From Bradyrhizobium embrapense (GTDB taxonomy: Bacteria; Pseudomonadota; Alphaproteobacteria; Rhizobiales; Xanthobacteraceae), in assembly GCF_001189235.2 (NCBI RefSeq), contig NZ_LFIP02000001.1, forward strand, positions 186,001 to 250,000: DNA of 64,000 nt. The letters are read 5' to 3'. Each line of letters begins with the position of its first letter. Position 1 is the first letter of the stretch. Below are positions 26,580-36,717 of this stretch, piece by piece. Below the pieces are notes generated by a model, which was not told the DNA's origin, made no database searches, and worked only from the letters and a program-made list of their open reading frames with translations. A program made the position numbers and the translations under genes.

Positions 26580-27401
26580 TTACTCAACCGACAGGTCCGG
26601 CGCCGCCATTGCAGCCTGCGCCTGACGCTTTCGGAAATAGATCGGCGCGAACGCCTGCTTCTGGTTGATCTCCATCTCGCCTTCGCGAACCAGCTCGAGG
26701 GCGGCAGCGAAGCTCGAGGCGAACACCGTCGCCTTCTGCTTGGGATCGGCGACGTACTTCATCAGGTACTCGTCGAGGCAGCTCCATTCCTCCGCAAGGC
26801 CGACCAAGCGCTCCAGCGAGGCGCGCGCTTCCGCCAGCGACCACACCGTCCGCTTGGCCAGATGCACCGAGGTCAGCACGCGCGACGCGCGCTGCGTGGC
26901 ATAGGCCGACAGCAGGTCGTACAGCGTCGCGGTGAACTTCGGATGCTTGATCTCGGCGATCGATTCCGGATTGCCGCGCGGAAAGATATCGCGCTGGAAC
27001 TGCGGTCGGTTCATCAGCCGGTTCGCCGCCTCGCGGATCGCCTCCAGGCGCCGCAGCCGGTTGGCAAGCGCGGTGGCCATTTCCTCGGCACTCGGCCCCT
27101 CCGCGGTCGGCGGCTCGGGCAGCAACAGCCGCGACTTCAGGAAGGCAAGCCAGGCCGCCATCACCAGATAGTCGGCCGCAAGCTCGAGACGGATTTTGCG
27201 CGCGGCCTCGATGAACGACAGATATTGGTCGGCGAGCGCCAGGATCGAGATCTTCGACAGGTCGACCTTTTGCTGCCGCGCCAGCGTCAGCAGCAGGTCG
27301 AGCGGGCCCTCATAGCCCTCGACGTCGACCACCAGCGCCGGCTCGCCGTCGGCGAGGTCAGCCGGCCGCCCGGTCTCGAATGATAGAATTTCAGCGGTCA
27401 T
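26580..27401 (-). CDS. scpA: Segregation and condensation protein A (kleisin)
   Basis: This 273-residue kleisin bridges the SMC heads. The N-terminal domain includes YEGPLDLLLTLARQQKVDLSKI near residue 29 and LAADYLVMAAWLAFLKSRLLLP near residue 74. The middle is charged and helical, and the C-terminal winged-helix region ends EGEMEINQKQAFAPIYFRKR. It overlaps nagZ upstream by four bases and leads into scpB, so the order nagZ-scpA-scpB is translationally coupled. Confidence 0.95.
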   Translation of the reverse strand: MTAEILSFETGRPADLADGEPALVVDVEGYEGPLDLLLTLARQQKVDLSKISILALADQYLSFIEAARKIRLELAADYLVMAAWLAFLKSRLLLPEPPTAEGPSAEEMATALANRLRRLEAIREAANRLMNRPQFQRDIFPRGNPESIAEIKHPKFTATLYDLLSAYATQRASRVLTSVHLAKRTVWSLAEARASLERLVGLAEEWSCLDEYLMKYVADPKQKATVFASSFAAALELVREGEMEINQKQAFAPIYFRKRQAQAAMAAPDLSVE

Positions 27402-28420
27402 GCCGTCCCTACCCGATCCAACAACGCATCCAGTTCAGCCCGTGCCGCCTGCCGGTCGAGCGGCTGAGGTGGCTTCCGCGCGGCGAGCGTCGCCTCGGCC
27501 CGCTCAAGCGCCTTGCCGGCCAATTCCGGCGTCTCTCGTGCGACCTCGCGCATTTCGTCGATGTTGCCGTTGCAGTGCAGAACCATGTCGCAACCGGCGC
27601 TGACGATGGCGCGGGTCCGCTCGGCAATCGATCCGGCCAGCGCATTCATCGACACGTCATCACTCATCAACAAACCCTGGAACCCGATCCACTCGCGAAT
27701 CACCTGATCAATGATTGTCGCAGAAGTCGTCGCCGGATGGACGGGGTCGAGCGCGCTAAACACAACATGTGCAGTCATCGCCATCGGCAAGTCCGCCAGG
27801 GGCCGGAAGGCGGCAAAATCGGTCCGTTCCAGCTCGATTTTGGCGGTATCCACCGTTGGAAGCCGGAAATGGCTGTCCGCCGTGGCGCGGCCATGGCCTG
27901 GAATATGCTTGAGAACCGGCAGCACCCCGCCCTGTTCCAACCCGTCCGTGACCGCACGCGCGATCGTCGCGACCTGCTCCGGCTTGGTTCCATAGGCTCG
28001 GTTGCCGATCACCGCATCTGCGTCGGCCACCGGAACGTCGGCCAGGGGCAGGCAATCGACGGTGATACCAAGATCGATCAGGTCGGCCGCAATCAGCCGT
28101 GAGGTGAGGCGGGCTGCGGTCAGGCCGAGCTTCGGGGCGATGTCATAGAGCGCGCTGAAGCTCGCGCCGGGCGGATAGAGCGGCCAATGCGGCGGGCCGA
28201 GCCGCTGCACCCGCCCGCCTTCCTGGTCGATCAGGACCGGCGCATCGGCCGTATCGGCCGCCGACCTGAGTTCCCCAACAAGAGCCGCCACTTGAGCAGG
28301 ACTCTCGATGTTGCGCTTGAACAGGATGAAGCCCCATGGCCGCTCGGCGCGAATGAATTCGCGTTCAGCGTCGTTGAGGATCAGCCCGGATACGCCCGTG
28401 ATGAATGCGCGGCTCGCCAT
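27398..28420 (-). CDS. nagZ: Beta-N-acetylhexosaminidase NagZ (GH3)
   Basis: This 340-residue cytoplasmic glycosidase of family GH3 removes GlcNAc from anhydro-muropeptides during cell-wall recycling. The family signature VLPVLKHIPGHGRATADSHF near residue 165 contains the catalytic His-Asp dyad. The nucleophile Asp is in LLMSDDVSMNALAG near residue 250, and IDQEGGRVQRLGPP near residue 64 forms the sugar site. Length is normal for the single-domain enzyme. Start MASRAFITGVSG at 28420. Confidence 0.95.
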   Translation of the reverse strand: MASRAFITGVSGLILNDAEREFIRAERPWGFILFKRNIESPAQVAALVGELRSAADTADAPVLIDQEGGRVQRLGPPHWPLYPPGASFSALYDIAPKLGLTAARLTSRLIAADLIDLGITVDCLPLADVPVADADAVIGNRAYGTKPEQVATIARAVTDGLEQGGVLPVLKHIPGHGRATADSHFRLPTVDTAKIELERTDFAAFRPLADLPMAMTAHVVFSALDPVHPATTSATIIDQVIREWIGFQGLLMSDDVSMNALAGSIAERTRAIVSAGCDMVLHCNGNIDEMREVARETPELAGKALERAEATLAARKPPQPLDRQAARAELDALLDRVGTA

Positions 28421-28466
28421 CCGGCCGATTAGGCCGTATGCAGCTCACGGGTCAAGGAAACTGCCC

Positions 28467-29930
28467 TTAATTTCTTTGGATGAGGCACTGCGGCCCACCG
28501 GCCGACATCAGGCTCCGGCACAGCTGGTTCGCCTCTTCCGACGACGCGAATGGGCCGGCAAAGGCGCGGTAGTAGACGCCTTTCTCACCGAGATCGACGC
28601 GTTTCACCACCAAAGGCTGCGATCCGAGTACGCTGCGATACTTGCCTTGCAGGGTCCGATAGGACGCCTGCGCGTCCGCCTCGTTCTTCTGCGACGACAC
28701 CTGGACCAGATACCCCCCGCCACCAACCGAGGCGGTCGAGGTCGACGCCACCCGGGTCGGGGGCGCAGCGGGAGCCGCGTCAGCCTGACCGGGAACCAGC
28801 GACATCGGCGCGTTCACGCTGGCGTTGGCCGCCGAAGGGTTGCCATGCGACACCGGAGGCTTCCCAGCGACAGCGGGCCTCGCCGGCACGGCGGCCGCGG
28901 CCTGCGCGCCATCGGGCGAATCGCCCTTGACCGCGAGCGTGCGGATCTTGCGCGGCTCGTTGTTCGGCAGGGTTCCGTTCGCGGTGATCGGCGCCGGCGC
29001 GGGCTGCGCGGTCTGCACGCTGGCGGCCGGCGGCGGATTCGCATTGGCATTCAGTGCAGGAAACACGACGCGCGGTCCGGCAGTCTTCGAATTTACGTCG
29101 ACCGGCGTCTCTTCCCGCGACACGATCTTCTCGGTGCCGTCGCCGGTCGCCATGCGGTCCGGCGCCTTCGCGGGCGCATCGGCCTGGGCCGGGATCACCT
29201 TGGTCGGCGTGTTGTCGGCCTTGATGATCGGCGGCTCACCCGTGCGGGGCGAGCCGACATAAGTCCGGTAGGCATACGCGCCACCGACGCCGAACACGCC
29301 AAGCGCCAGGACGGCGGCGACCGTCATCAGGCCGCTACTCCGGCGGCGCGGTTCGGGTTCTTCCTCGTCGGCCTCGTAGGCATAGGGATCATCCGGATAG
29401 GATGGATCGCGCTGCAGATCCTGTTCGCCGGCTTCCAGCTGGCCGTAGAGCGCATCGTCGTAGCGCGACGGATCATGGCCCTGGTCGCCGCTCTGGTAGG
29501 GCGGCTCGTCGTCAAAGGCCTCGGGTTGTCGAGGGGGCTCGACCGGCCGATAGGTTGCGACCGGCTCGGGCGCAGGCGGTTGCGCCTGCTGGGCCGCATA
29601 CCGATGCAACGGATGCACCGGCTTCGGCTGGTAGTCCGGTTCGGGTTCTTCGTACTCGGTGCGCTGCACGGGCGGCGGAACGACAGTCTCCTGCCGTGCG
29701 CGCTGCATCCACGGCGGCGGACCCGCGGGCGGTGTGTCGTCCTCATCCGCTTGCGGCTCATATTGTTGCGGCCGCGCGTTGGCGCGCGACAGCGGACGCG
29801 GCGGCGGCTTGTTCGCGGAGCCGAACGGATCCGTCTGGCCGATCAACCGGGCCAGTTCGGCCAGCGGATCGCTCTCGGCCTTGTGGGCCGTGTCGGTGGA
29901 AAAAAGTCGGTCCTGATATCGATCAGCCAT
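28467..29930 (-). CDS. SPOR-domain membrane protein
   Basis: This 487-residue protein has a long Pro/Gln/Asp-rich cytoplasmic part (about 1-198), one transmembrane helix (about 200-222, MTVAAVLALGVFGVGGAYAY), a Pro/Ala/Thr-rich periplasmic linker and a C-terminal SPOR domain (about 410-487). SPOR domains bind denuded peptidoglycan glycan strands and often mark division-site proteins such as FtsN. The SPOR strand pattern begins GGYLVQVSSQKNEADAQASY and ends with the Cys-containing MSAGGPQCLIQRN. It lies between argS and nagZ, as in related genomes. The exact role is not known. Confidence 0.88.
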   Translation of the reverse strand: MADRYQDRLFSTDTAHKAESDPLAELARLIGQTDPFGSANKPPPRPLSRANARPQQYEPQADEDDTPPAGPPPWMQRARQETVVPPPVQRTEYEEPEPDYQPKPVHPLHRYAAQQAQPPAPEPVATYRPVEPPRQPEAFDDEPPYQSGDQGHDPSRYDDALYGQLEAGEQDLQRDPSYPDDPYAYEADEEEPEPRRRSSGLMTVAAVLALGVFGVGGAYAYRTYVGSPRTGEPPIIKADNTPTKVIPAQADAPAKAPDRMATGDGTEKIVSREETPVDVNSKTAGPRVVFPALNANANPPPAASVQTAQPAPAPITANGTLPNNEPRKIRTLAVKGDSPDGAQAAAAVPARPAVAGKPPVSHGNPSAANASVNAPMSLVPGQADAAPAAPPTRVASTSTASVGGGGYLVQVSSQKNEADAQASYRTLQGKYRSVLGSQPLVVKRVDLGEKGVYYRAFAGPFASSEEANQLCRSLMSAGGPQCLIQRN

Positions 29931-30048
29931 CGTGATGATGCATCCCCTTCGGGACAGCGCCAAGATCGCCGGCACAGCCGGTCCGAACGAGTTGGCCCCT
30001 GCCAGATGCCCTCACAAATCCCCACTCGTGAAGGCCTAATGCCCCTGC

Positions 30049-31845
30049 CTACCGCATCTCGGTTGGAGCGTGGACGCCTAGAACAGCTAAGCCCGATGCC
30101 AGAACCGAGACGACGCCCTGAACCATTGCCAGTCGCGCCCTCGTGATCTCTGCATCATTATTGATAATGAAGCGTAAATAGGGCAAATCGCGCCCCTTGG
30201 TCCACAGCGCGTGAAATTCACTGGCCAAATCATATAGATAAAAAGCGATTCGGTGCGGTTCATGTGCCACCGCGGCAGCCTCGATCATCCGGGGATAAAG
30301 CGCAAGCCGCCTGAGCAGGTCGAGCTCGGCCGGGTCGGTCAACCGTTCCACCGCAGCGCTCCGCAGATAGGCCAGCCGCGCCTCGTCGGTCTCGGGCAGA
30401 TCGGGAACCGCCTCCTCCCGCGCGTTGCGGAATATCGAATGGCCACGGGCGTGGCCGTACTGGACGTAGAAGACCGCGTTGTCCTTCGACTGTTCGATCA
30501 CCTTGGCGAGGTCGAAATCGAGCACCGCGTCGTTCTTGCGGAACAGCATCATGAACCGCACCGCGTCCGAGCCAACCTCGTCGACCACTTCGCGCAGCGT
30601 GACGAAATCGCCGGACCGTTTCGACATCTTCACCGGCTCGCCGTCACGCAGCAGCTTCACGAGCTGCACAATCTTGACGTCGAGTGTCGCCTTGCCGGCG
30701 GTCACCGCCTTCACTGCCGCTTGCATCCGCTTGATGTAACCGCCGTGATCGGCGCCGAACACGTCGATCAGGTTGGTGAAGCCGCGCTCGAACTTGTAGC
30801 GATGGTTGGCGATGTCGGATGCGAAATAAGTGTACGAGCCGTCCGACTTGATCAGCGGACGATCGACGTCGTCGCCGTACGCGGTGGCGCGGAACAGCGA
30901 CTGCTCGCGGTCTTCGTAATCCTCGACCGGCTTGCCCTTCGGCGGCGGCAGGCGGCCTTCGTAGATATCGCCCTTGGCGCGCAGGAAATCGATCGTCTCG
31001 GCGACCTTGTTGTTGCCTGACGTGATCAGCGAACGCTCGGAGAAGAACACGTCGTGATGGATGTTGAGCGCGGCGAGATCGCCCTTGATCATCTCCATCA
31101 TCATGGCGATCGCCTGGTCGCGCACGATCGGCAGCCACGCGGCTTCGTTCATGTCGAGCAGTTTCTCGCCGTAGTCCTTGGCGAGCGCCGCGCCGACCGG
31201 CACGAGATAATCGCCGGGATAAAGCCCTTCCGGGATCGCGCCGATATCCTGCCCGAGCGCCTCGCGGTAACGCAGGAACGCTGAGCGCGCGAGCACGTCG
31301 ACCTGGGCGCCGGCATCGTTGATGTAATATTCGCGGCAGACGTCGAAGCCCGCGAATTGCAGCAGGCTGCACAGCGCATCGCCGAACACCGCGCCGCGGC
31401 AATGGCCGACATGCATCGGCCCTGTCGGATTGGCGGAGACGTATTCGACATTGACCTTCTCGGCCTTGCCGATGTCGCTCTGCCCATAGGCCGAGCCGGC
31501 GGCCAGCACGGCGCGCAGCGCGTCGGCCCAGACCTGCGGCTTCAAAGTCAGGTTGATGAAACCGGGTCCCGCGACGTCGACGGATGCCACCAGCGCATCG
31601 GCGCGCAGCCGCTCGGCGATCTTGTCCGCGAGCTCGCGCGGCTTGGCCTTGGCCTCCCTGGCGAGCACCATCGCGGCGTTGGTGGCCATGTCGCCATGGC
31701 TGGCATCGCGCGGCGGCTCGACCACGACGCGGGTGAGATCGATGCCCGCCGGCCAGTCGTCCTCGGCTGCGACAGCGGCACAGATCGCGTGCACGCGCGC
31801 CAACATGTCGGCAAAAAGGTGTGATGGTGCAGTGGTGTCGGCCAT
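30049..31845 (-). CDS. argS: Arginyl-tRNA synthetase
   Basis: This 598-residue class I synthetase charges tRNA-Arg and needs the tRNA for activation. The HIGH-type motif is [18 protein letters not shown] near residue 128, and KMSKS appears as [11 protein letters not shown] near residue 390. An N-terminal Add-1 domain contacts the tRNA D-loop, and the C-terminal anticodon-binding helical bundle includes [18 protein letters not shown]. It begins ten bases after the dgt stop, so the two are co-transcribed. Confidence 0.97.
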   Translation of the reverse strand: MADTTAPSHLFADMLARVHAICAAVAAEDDWPAGIDLTRVVVEPPRDASHGDMATNAAMVLAREAKAKPRELADKIAERLRADALVASVDVAGPGFINLTLKPQVWADALRAVLAAGSAYGQSDIGKAEKVNVEYVSANPTGPMHVGHCRGAVFGDALCSLLQFAGFDVCREYYINDAGAQVDVLARSAFLRYREALGQDIGAIPEGLYPGDYLVPVGAALAKDYGEKLLDMNEAAWLPIVRDQAIAMMMEMIKGDLAALNIHHDVFFSERSLITSGNNKVAETIDFLRAKGDIYEGRLPPPKGKPVEDYEDREQSLFRATAYGDDVDRPLIKSDGSYTYFASDIANHRYKFERGFTNLIDVFGADHGGYIKRMQAAVKAVTAGKATLDVKIVQLVKLLRDGEPVKMSKRSGDFVTLREVVDEVGSDAVRFMMLFRKNDAVLDFDLAKVIEQSKDNAVFYVQYGHARGHSIFRNAREEAVPDLPETDEARLAYLRSAAVERLTDPAELDLLRRLALYPRMIEAAAVAHEPHRIAFYLYDLASEFHALWTKGRDLPYLRFIINNDAEITRARLAMVQGVVSVLASGLAVLGVHAPTEMR

Positions 31846-31854
31846 GGCAGGGCG

Positions 31855-33063
31855 CTAACGCAAATCCGGGGTCGAGTCAAAAAGCCTTTGGTGCTCGATC
31901 AGGGCAAAACGGTCGGTCATCCCGGCAATGAAATTGCCGATCCGCCTGTTCCGCGCGCTGCCGGTCTCCTGCACGCTGCCCTCGATCCATTCCGCCGGCA
32001 GGTCCCCCGGCGATTGCCGGTAGCGCTCATACAGATTGCGCACCACCTGCTCCGCCTCCCGCATCACAAGCATGACCCGCCGGTGGCGATACATCCGCCG
32101 GAACAGGAACGCCTTGATCGCCGCCTCCTGCTCGGCCACCTCGGGCGGAAACGCGATCAGTGGCGCGTTGTGGTGGCGCACGTCTTCAGCCGATTGCGGC
32201 TGGGCGGCCGCGAGGCGCCGGGTCGCCTCGTTGAAGACAGCGCTGATGAAATGTGAGATCAGCTCACGTACCAGCTCGGCGCCGCGCCGGACCTCGTCGA
32301 GCCCGGGATAATGGCGATCGATCTCGGCGATGATCTCCGCCGTCAGCGGCATCTCCTTGAGGTCGTCGACCGCAAACAGGCCGGCGCGCAGGCCGTCGTC
32401 GATATCGTGCGCGTCATAGGCGATGTCGTCGGCGAAGGCCGCGATCTGCGCCTCGAGCGAGGCATAGCTCCAGAGCTCGAGGTCGTAAGTCTGGTTGTAG
32501 TCGGCGATCCCGATCGGAAGGCCGCTATCGAGGTAACGACCGCGAGGTGCGCCGTTGCGTTCGGTCAGCGGCCCGTTGTGCTTGACGATGCCCTCGAGCG
32601 ATTCCCAGGTCAGGTTCAGCCCGCCGAATTCGGGGTAGCGATGCTCCAGCGAGGTGACGACCCGCAGCGCCTGCGCATTGTGGTCGAAGCCGCCGTCCTC
32701 CTTGAGGCAGTCGTCGAGCGCCCGCTCCCCGGCATGCCCGAACGGCGGATGGCCGAGGTCGTGCGCCAGCGCCAGCGTCTCGGTCAGATCCTCGTCGACC
32801 CCGAGCTGGCGGGCCAGCGCGCGGGCGATTTGCGCGACTTCCAGCGAGTGGGTCAACCGGGTGCGGTAATGATCGCCCTCGTGGAAGACGAAGACCTGGG
32901 TCTTGTGCTTGAGCCGACGGAACGCGGTGGAATGGATCACCCGGTCGCAGTCGCGCCGGAATGGGCTGCGGGTCCGGCTCGGCGGCTCCGTGACAAGCCG
33001 GCCGCGGCTGCGGTCGGGGTCGCAGGCATAAGGCGCGCGGGGGGCAGCCATTCCGACCGACAC
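31855..33063 (-). CDS. dgt: Deoxyguanosinetriphosphate triphosphohydrolase-like protein
   Basis: This 402-residue HD-superfamily enzyme hydrolyses dNTPs to deoxynucleosides and tripolyphosphate. Signature parts are [21 protein letters not shown] near residue 37, [20 protein letters not shown] near residue 65, and the HD pair in [20 protein letters not shown]. It is of the type 2 (single-chain, about 400 aa) group. A GTG at 33063 is preceded by AAGGA at good spacing; an ATG four codons in is the alternative. It is divergent from erpA. Confidence 0.92.
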   Translation of the reverse strand: MSVGMAAPRAPYACDPDRSRGRLVTEPPSRTRSPFRRDCDRVIHSTAFRRLKHKTQVFVFHEGDHYRTRLTHSLEVAQIARALARQLGVDEDLTETLALAHDLGHPPFGHAGERALDDCLKEDGGFDHNAQALRVVTSLEHRYPEFGGLNLTWESLEGIVKHNGPLTERNGAPRGRYLDSGLPIGIADYNQTYDLELWSYASLEAQIAAFADDIAYDAHDIDDGLRAGLFAVDDLKEMPLTAEIIAEIDRHYPGLDEVRRGAELVRELISHFISAVFNEATRRLAAAQPQSAEDVRHHNAPLIAFPPEVAEQEAAIKAFLFRRMYRHRRVMLVMREAEQVVRNLYERYRQSPGDLPAEWIEGSVQETGSARNRRIGNFIAGMTDRFALIEHQRLFDSTPDLR

Positions 33064-33200
33064 GGTATTTTAGTCCTTATCCATTTGATTCCATGGTTCG
33101 ACGCACTTAACTATGCCTGAGGCGGCCGACCAAATGAATTGGGCATGACGCCGGGCATGATCCGATCAGACCATGCTCAAATAAGGTTTCGGAGACCGAC

Positions 33201-33530
33201 ATGACTGCTGCCATCACCGTCAGCGAACGGGCCGCCCGCCGGATCGGGCAGATCCTCAGCAAGGAAGGCGCCGGCGCCAAGCTGCGCATTTCCGTCGAGG
33301 GCGGCGGCTGCTCCGGTTTCCAGTACAAGTTCGACGTCGAGCGCACCCAGGCCGATGACGACCTCGTGATCGAGCGCGACAGCGCCGTGGTGCTGATCGA
33401 CCCCGCCTCGGTGCCGTTCCTCGCGGGCTCGGAAGTCGACTTCGTCGACGACCTGATCGGCGCCTCGTTCCGCGTCGTCAACCCGAACGCCACTGCTTCC
33501 TGCGGCTGCGGCACCAGCTTCTCGATCTAA
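33201..33530 (+). CDS. erpA: A-type iron-sulfur cluster insertion protein ErpA
   Basis: This 109-residue carrier delivers Fe-S clusters to apo-proteins. The three cluster-ligand cysteines are C37 (VEGGGCSGFQY) and C101/C103 (SCGCGTSFSI). The spacing and short length fit ErpA or IscA; the central DDLVIERDSAVVLIDPAS favours the ErpA group. The start MTAAITVSERAARRIG at 33201 has a GGTTTCGGAG stretch upstream. It is a single gene, divergent from dgt and convergent with the RND operon. Confidence 0.92.
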   Translation: MTAAITVSERAARRIGQILSKEGAGAKLRISVEGGGCSGFQYKFDVERTQADDDLVIERDSAVVLIDPASVPFLAGSEVDFVDDLIGASFRVVNPNATASCGCGTSFSI

Positions 33531-33591
33531 CGCTTCCGCATCCTGGGTGGTTTCTTCGCGAATCGTTTTGCGGCTCGCGCGGCACGGCTGA

Positions 33592-36500
33592 CTATTCCGC
33601 CGCGACCACCTGCGGCCGCTCGACGTCGCCATCCGCCTGCGGATCGAGCTTGCGGCGCAGCCGGCGGTCGATGCGGTCGAGATAGATGTAGATCACCGGC
33701 GTGATGAACAGCGTCAGCAGCTGCGACACGCAGAGGCCGCCGACCACGGCGACGCCGAGCGGCTGACGCAGTTCGGCGCCGGCGCCGGCGCCAAGTGCGA
33801 TCGGCAGCGTGCCGAAGATCGCCGCGAACGTCGTCATCATGATCGGGCGGAAGCGCAGCAGCGCCGCCTCGCGGATCGCGTGCTCGGCGCTGAGGCCGAC
33901 GCGGCGGCGCTCCAGCGCAAAGTCGACCATCATGATCGCGTTCTTCTTGACGATGCCGACCAGCATCACGATGCCGATCATCGCGATCACGGACAGCTCC
34001 ATCCCGAACAGCATCAGCGTCAGGATCGCGCCGATGCCGGCCGACGGCAGGCCGGAGATGATGGTGATCGGGTGGATGAAGCTCTCATAGAGGATGCCGA
34101 GGATCACGAAGGCCGCGAACACGGCGGCGAGGATCACGACACCCTGCCCGCGCAGCGAATCCTGGAACACCTGCGCGGTGCCGGAGAATCCGGTCGCAAT
34201 CGTCGGCGGCAAATTCGCGTTCTGCTCGAGCTCGGTGATCTTGTCGACCGCGTAGCCGAGCGAAATGCCAGGCGCCAGATTGAACGAGATCGTCACCGCC
34301 GGCTGCTGGCCCTGATGGTTGATCTGCAACGGCCCGACCGTCGGCACCAGCTTCGCCACCGCATCGAGCGGAATGGTCTGGCCGTTCGCGGTCTTCATGT
34401 AAAGTTTCGACAGATCCGACGGGTCGACGCGGAACTGCGGCTGCACCTCCAGGATGATCTGGTAGTCGTTCGACGGCATGTAGATGGTGCCGACCTGCCG
34501 CGCGCCATAGGCGTTGTAGAGCTGGTTGCGGACCTGGTCGACGGTGACGCCGTAGACCGCCGCCTTCTCGCGGTCGATGTCGACCGTCATCTGCGGGTTC
34601 TTGATGTAGAGGTCGGTGGTAACGTCGAGCAGCCCTGCGATCTTCTCGATCTTGTCGCGCATCTCCGGCGCCAGCCGGTACAGCGCCTCGGTATCGCCGC
34701 TCTGCATCACATACTGGTACTGGCTCTTGGAGATGCGGCCGCCGATGTTGAGGTTCTGGACGCTCTGGAAGAACGCCTGCATGCCCGGGATCTCGCGCGC
34801 CTTCTGGCGCAACCGCCCGATCACCACGGCGGCATTGTCGCGGGTTTTCTGCGGCTTCAGCGCGATGAACAGGCGGCCGTAATTGGTTGTCGGATTGGGA
34901 CCGCCGGAGCCGACGGTCGAATTGATGTAATCGATCGCCGGATCGGTGCGCATCACATCGACCAGCGCCTGCTGGCGCACCTTCATCGCCTCGAAAGAGG
35001 TGTCGGTCGCCGCTTCCGTTACGCCGATCAGGAAGCCGGTGTCTTCCTGCGGGAAGAAGCCCTTCGGCACGATCATGTAGAGATAGACGGTGCCGCCAAG
35101 CGTCGCCAGCGTCACGATCAGCATCAGGGCCTTCTTGGCCAGCACCCAGTCCAGCGCCCATTCATAGGCGCGCAGCCAGGCCTCGAACATCGCCTCGAAC
35201 GCCCGCAGCACGATATTCGGCCGCTTGGTGGCGTCATGCGCGCGCAGCACGCGGGCGCACAGCATCGGCGTCAGGGTCAGCGACACGAAGCCGGAGACGA
35301 TGATCGCGACCGAGATCGTGACGGCGAATTCGCGGAACACGCGGCCGACGATGCCGCCCATCAAGAGCACCGGGATGAACACGGCGATCAGCGAGAAGGT
35401 GATCGAGATGATGGTAAAGCCGATCTCGCGGGCGCCCTTCAGCGCCGCCTCGAACGGCTTCATGCCGTGCTCGATATGGCGCACGATGTTCTCCAGCATG
35501 ACGATGGCGTCGTCGACCACGAAGCCGACCGAGAGCGTCAGCGCCAGCAGCGTCATGTTGTTGATCGAGTAATCCAGCGCGTACATCGCGGCGCAAGTGC
35601 CGAACAGCGAGATCGGCACCGCCAGCGCCGGGATGAAGGTCGCCGACGCCGAGCGCAGGAACAGGAAGATCACGAGGATCACCAGCGCGATCGCGATCAG
35701 CAGAGTCTCCTCGACGTCGCTGACCGCCTGCCGGATCGAGACCGAACGGTCCATCATGACCTGCATGGTCACCGAGGGCGGGATCGCGGCACGCAGCGAC
35801 GGCAGCTTGGCTAGCACGGCGTCCACCACCGCCACGGTGTTGGCGTCGGGCTGCTTCTGGATCGCGAGCACGATCGCCCGCTCGTCGTTCATCCAGGTCG
35901 CGATCTTGTCGTTCTCGACGCTGTCATAGACCTTGGCGATCTCGTCGAGCCGGACCGGCGAGCCGTTGCGCCAGGCGACGTAGATCTGGCGATAATCTGC
36001 CGCCTTGTCCATCTGGCCGGAGGCCTGCAGCGCGACGTCCTGCTTGGGGCCGTTCAGCGTGCCGACCGGGGTCGAGGAATTGGCGCGCGACACCGCCGCG
36101 CGGATGTCCTCCATCGAGACGCCGCGGGCGGCAGCAGCCTCCGGATCGGCCTGGACCCGGATCGCGAATTTCTGCGCGCCGTAAATCAAGACCTGGGCGA
36201 CGCCCGGCAGCTGCGACAGCGCCTGTCCGATCGTGATGTCGCCATATTCGTTGACCGACGACAGCGGCAGCGTCGCCGAGCCCAACGAGACGAACAGGAC
36301 CGGGAAATCGGCCGGGTTCACCTTCCGGAAGCTCGGCGGAATTGTCATCTCGATCGGCAGCCGGCGCTGCGCGATCGTCAATGCGGTCTGCACGTCGAGC
36401 GCGGCGGCGTCGATGTTGCGGTTGAGGTCGAACTGGATGGTGATGACGCTCGTGCCCTGCGAGGAGTTCGAGTTCATCGAGGAGATGCCGGCAATGGTCG

Positions 36501-36714
36501 AGAGTTGGCGCTCGATGATGCCGGCGACCGAGGCGGCCATGGTGTCGGCGCTGGCGCCCGGCAGCGTGGCGGTGACCGCGATGGTCGGGAAATCCACTTT
36601 GGGCAGCGCCGAGACCGGCAGCAGACGGAAGCCGAACACGCCGAATGCGATGATCGACGCCGTGATCAGCGTCGTCATCACCGGACGGCGGATGCAGAGC
36701 TCGGACAGCGTCAT
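33592..36714 (-). CDS. RND multidrug efflux permease (MdtB/C-like)
   Basis: This 1040-residue inner-membrane pump of the HAE1 RND family exports drugs or lipophilic compounds at the expense of protons. It has 12 predicted helices and two large periplasmic loops. LCIRRPVMTTLITASIIAFG opens the protein, and proton-relay Asp residues lie in LTLSVGFVVDDAIVMLENIV near residue 400. The N-terminal part DFPTIAVTATLPGASADTMA resembles MdtB and MdtC of the heteromeric pump more than AcrB. Only one permease is encoded. The adaptor gene ends four bases upstream, and no outer-membrane channel gene is in the window. Confidence 0.93.
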   Translation of the reverse strand: MTLSELCIRRPVMTTLITASIIAFGVFGFRLLPVSALPKVDFPTIAVTATLPGASADTMAASVAGIIERQLSTIAGISSMNSNSSQGTSVITIQFDLNRNIDAAALDVQTALTIAQRRLPIEMTIPPSFRKVNPADFPVLFVSLGSATLPLSSVNEYGDITIGQALSQLPGVAQVLIYGAQKFAIRVQADPEAAAARGVSMEDIRAAVSRANSSTPVGTLNGPKQDVALQASGQMDKAADYRQIYVAWRNGSPVRLDEIAKVYDSVENDKIATWMNDERAIVLAIQKQPDANTVAVVDAVLAKLPSLRAAIPPSVTMQVMMDRSVSIRQAVSDVEETLLIAIALVILVIFLFLRSASATFIPALAVPISLFGTCAAMYALDYSINNMTLLALTLSVGFVVDDAIVMLENIVRHIEHGMKPFEAALKGAREIGFTIISITFSLIAVFIPVLLMGGIVGRVFREFAVTISVAIIVSGFVSLTLTPMLCARVLRAHDATKRPNIVLRAFEAMFEAWLRAYEWALDWVLAKKALMLIVTLATLGGTVYLYMIVPKGFFPQEDTGFLIGVTEAATDTSFEAMKVRQQALVDVMRTDPAIDYINSTVGSGGPNPTTNYGRLFIALKPQKTRDNAAVVIGRLRQKAREIPGMQAFFQSVQNLNIGGRISKSQYQYVMQSGDTEALYRLAPEMRDKIEKIAGLLDVTTDLYIKNPQMTVDIDREKAAVYGVTVDQVRNQLYNAYGARQVGTIYMPSNDYQIILEVQPQFRVDPSDLSKLYMKTANGQTIPLDAVAKLVPTVGPLQINHQGQQPAVTISFNLAPGISLGYAVDKITELEQNANLPPTIATGFSGTAQVFQDSLRGQGVVILAAVFAAFVILGILYESFIHPITIISGLPSAGIGAILTLMLFGMELSVIAMIGIVMLVGIVKKNAIMMVDFALERRRVGLSAEHAIREAALLRFRPIMMTTFAAIFGTLPIALGAGAGAELRQPLGVAVVGGLCVSQLLTLFITPVIYIYLDRIDRRLRRKLDPQADGDVERPQVVAAE

Positions 36715-36717
36715 CGG

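Noticed and set aside
33880..35814. Long open frame antisense to the RND permease
   Set aside because: It is a high-GC mirror of the real gene, rich in Arg, His and Asp, with no Shine-Dalgarno and no known domain. Several equally long mirrors occur opposite mccA, mccB and ilvD.
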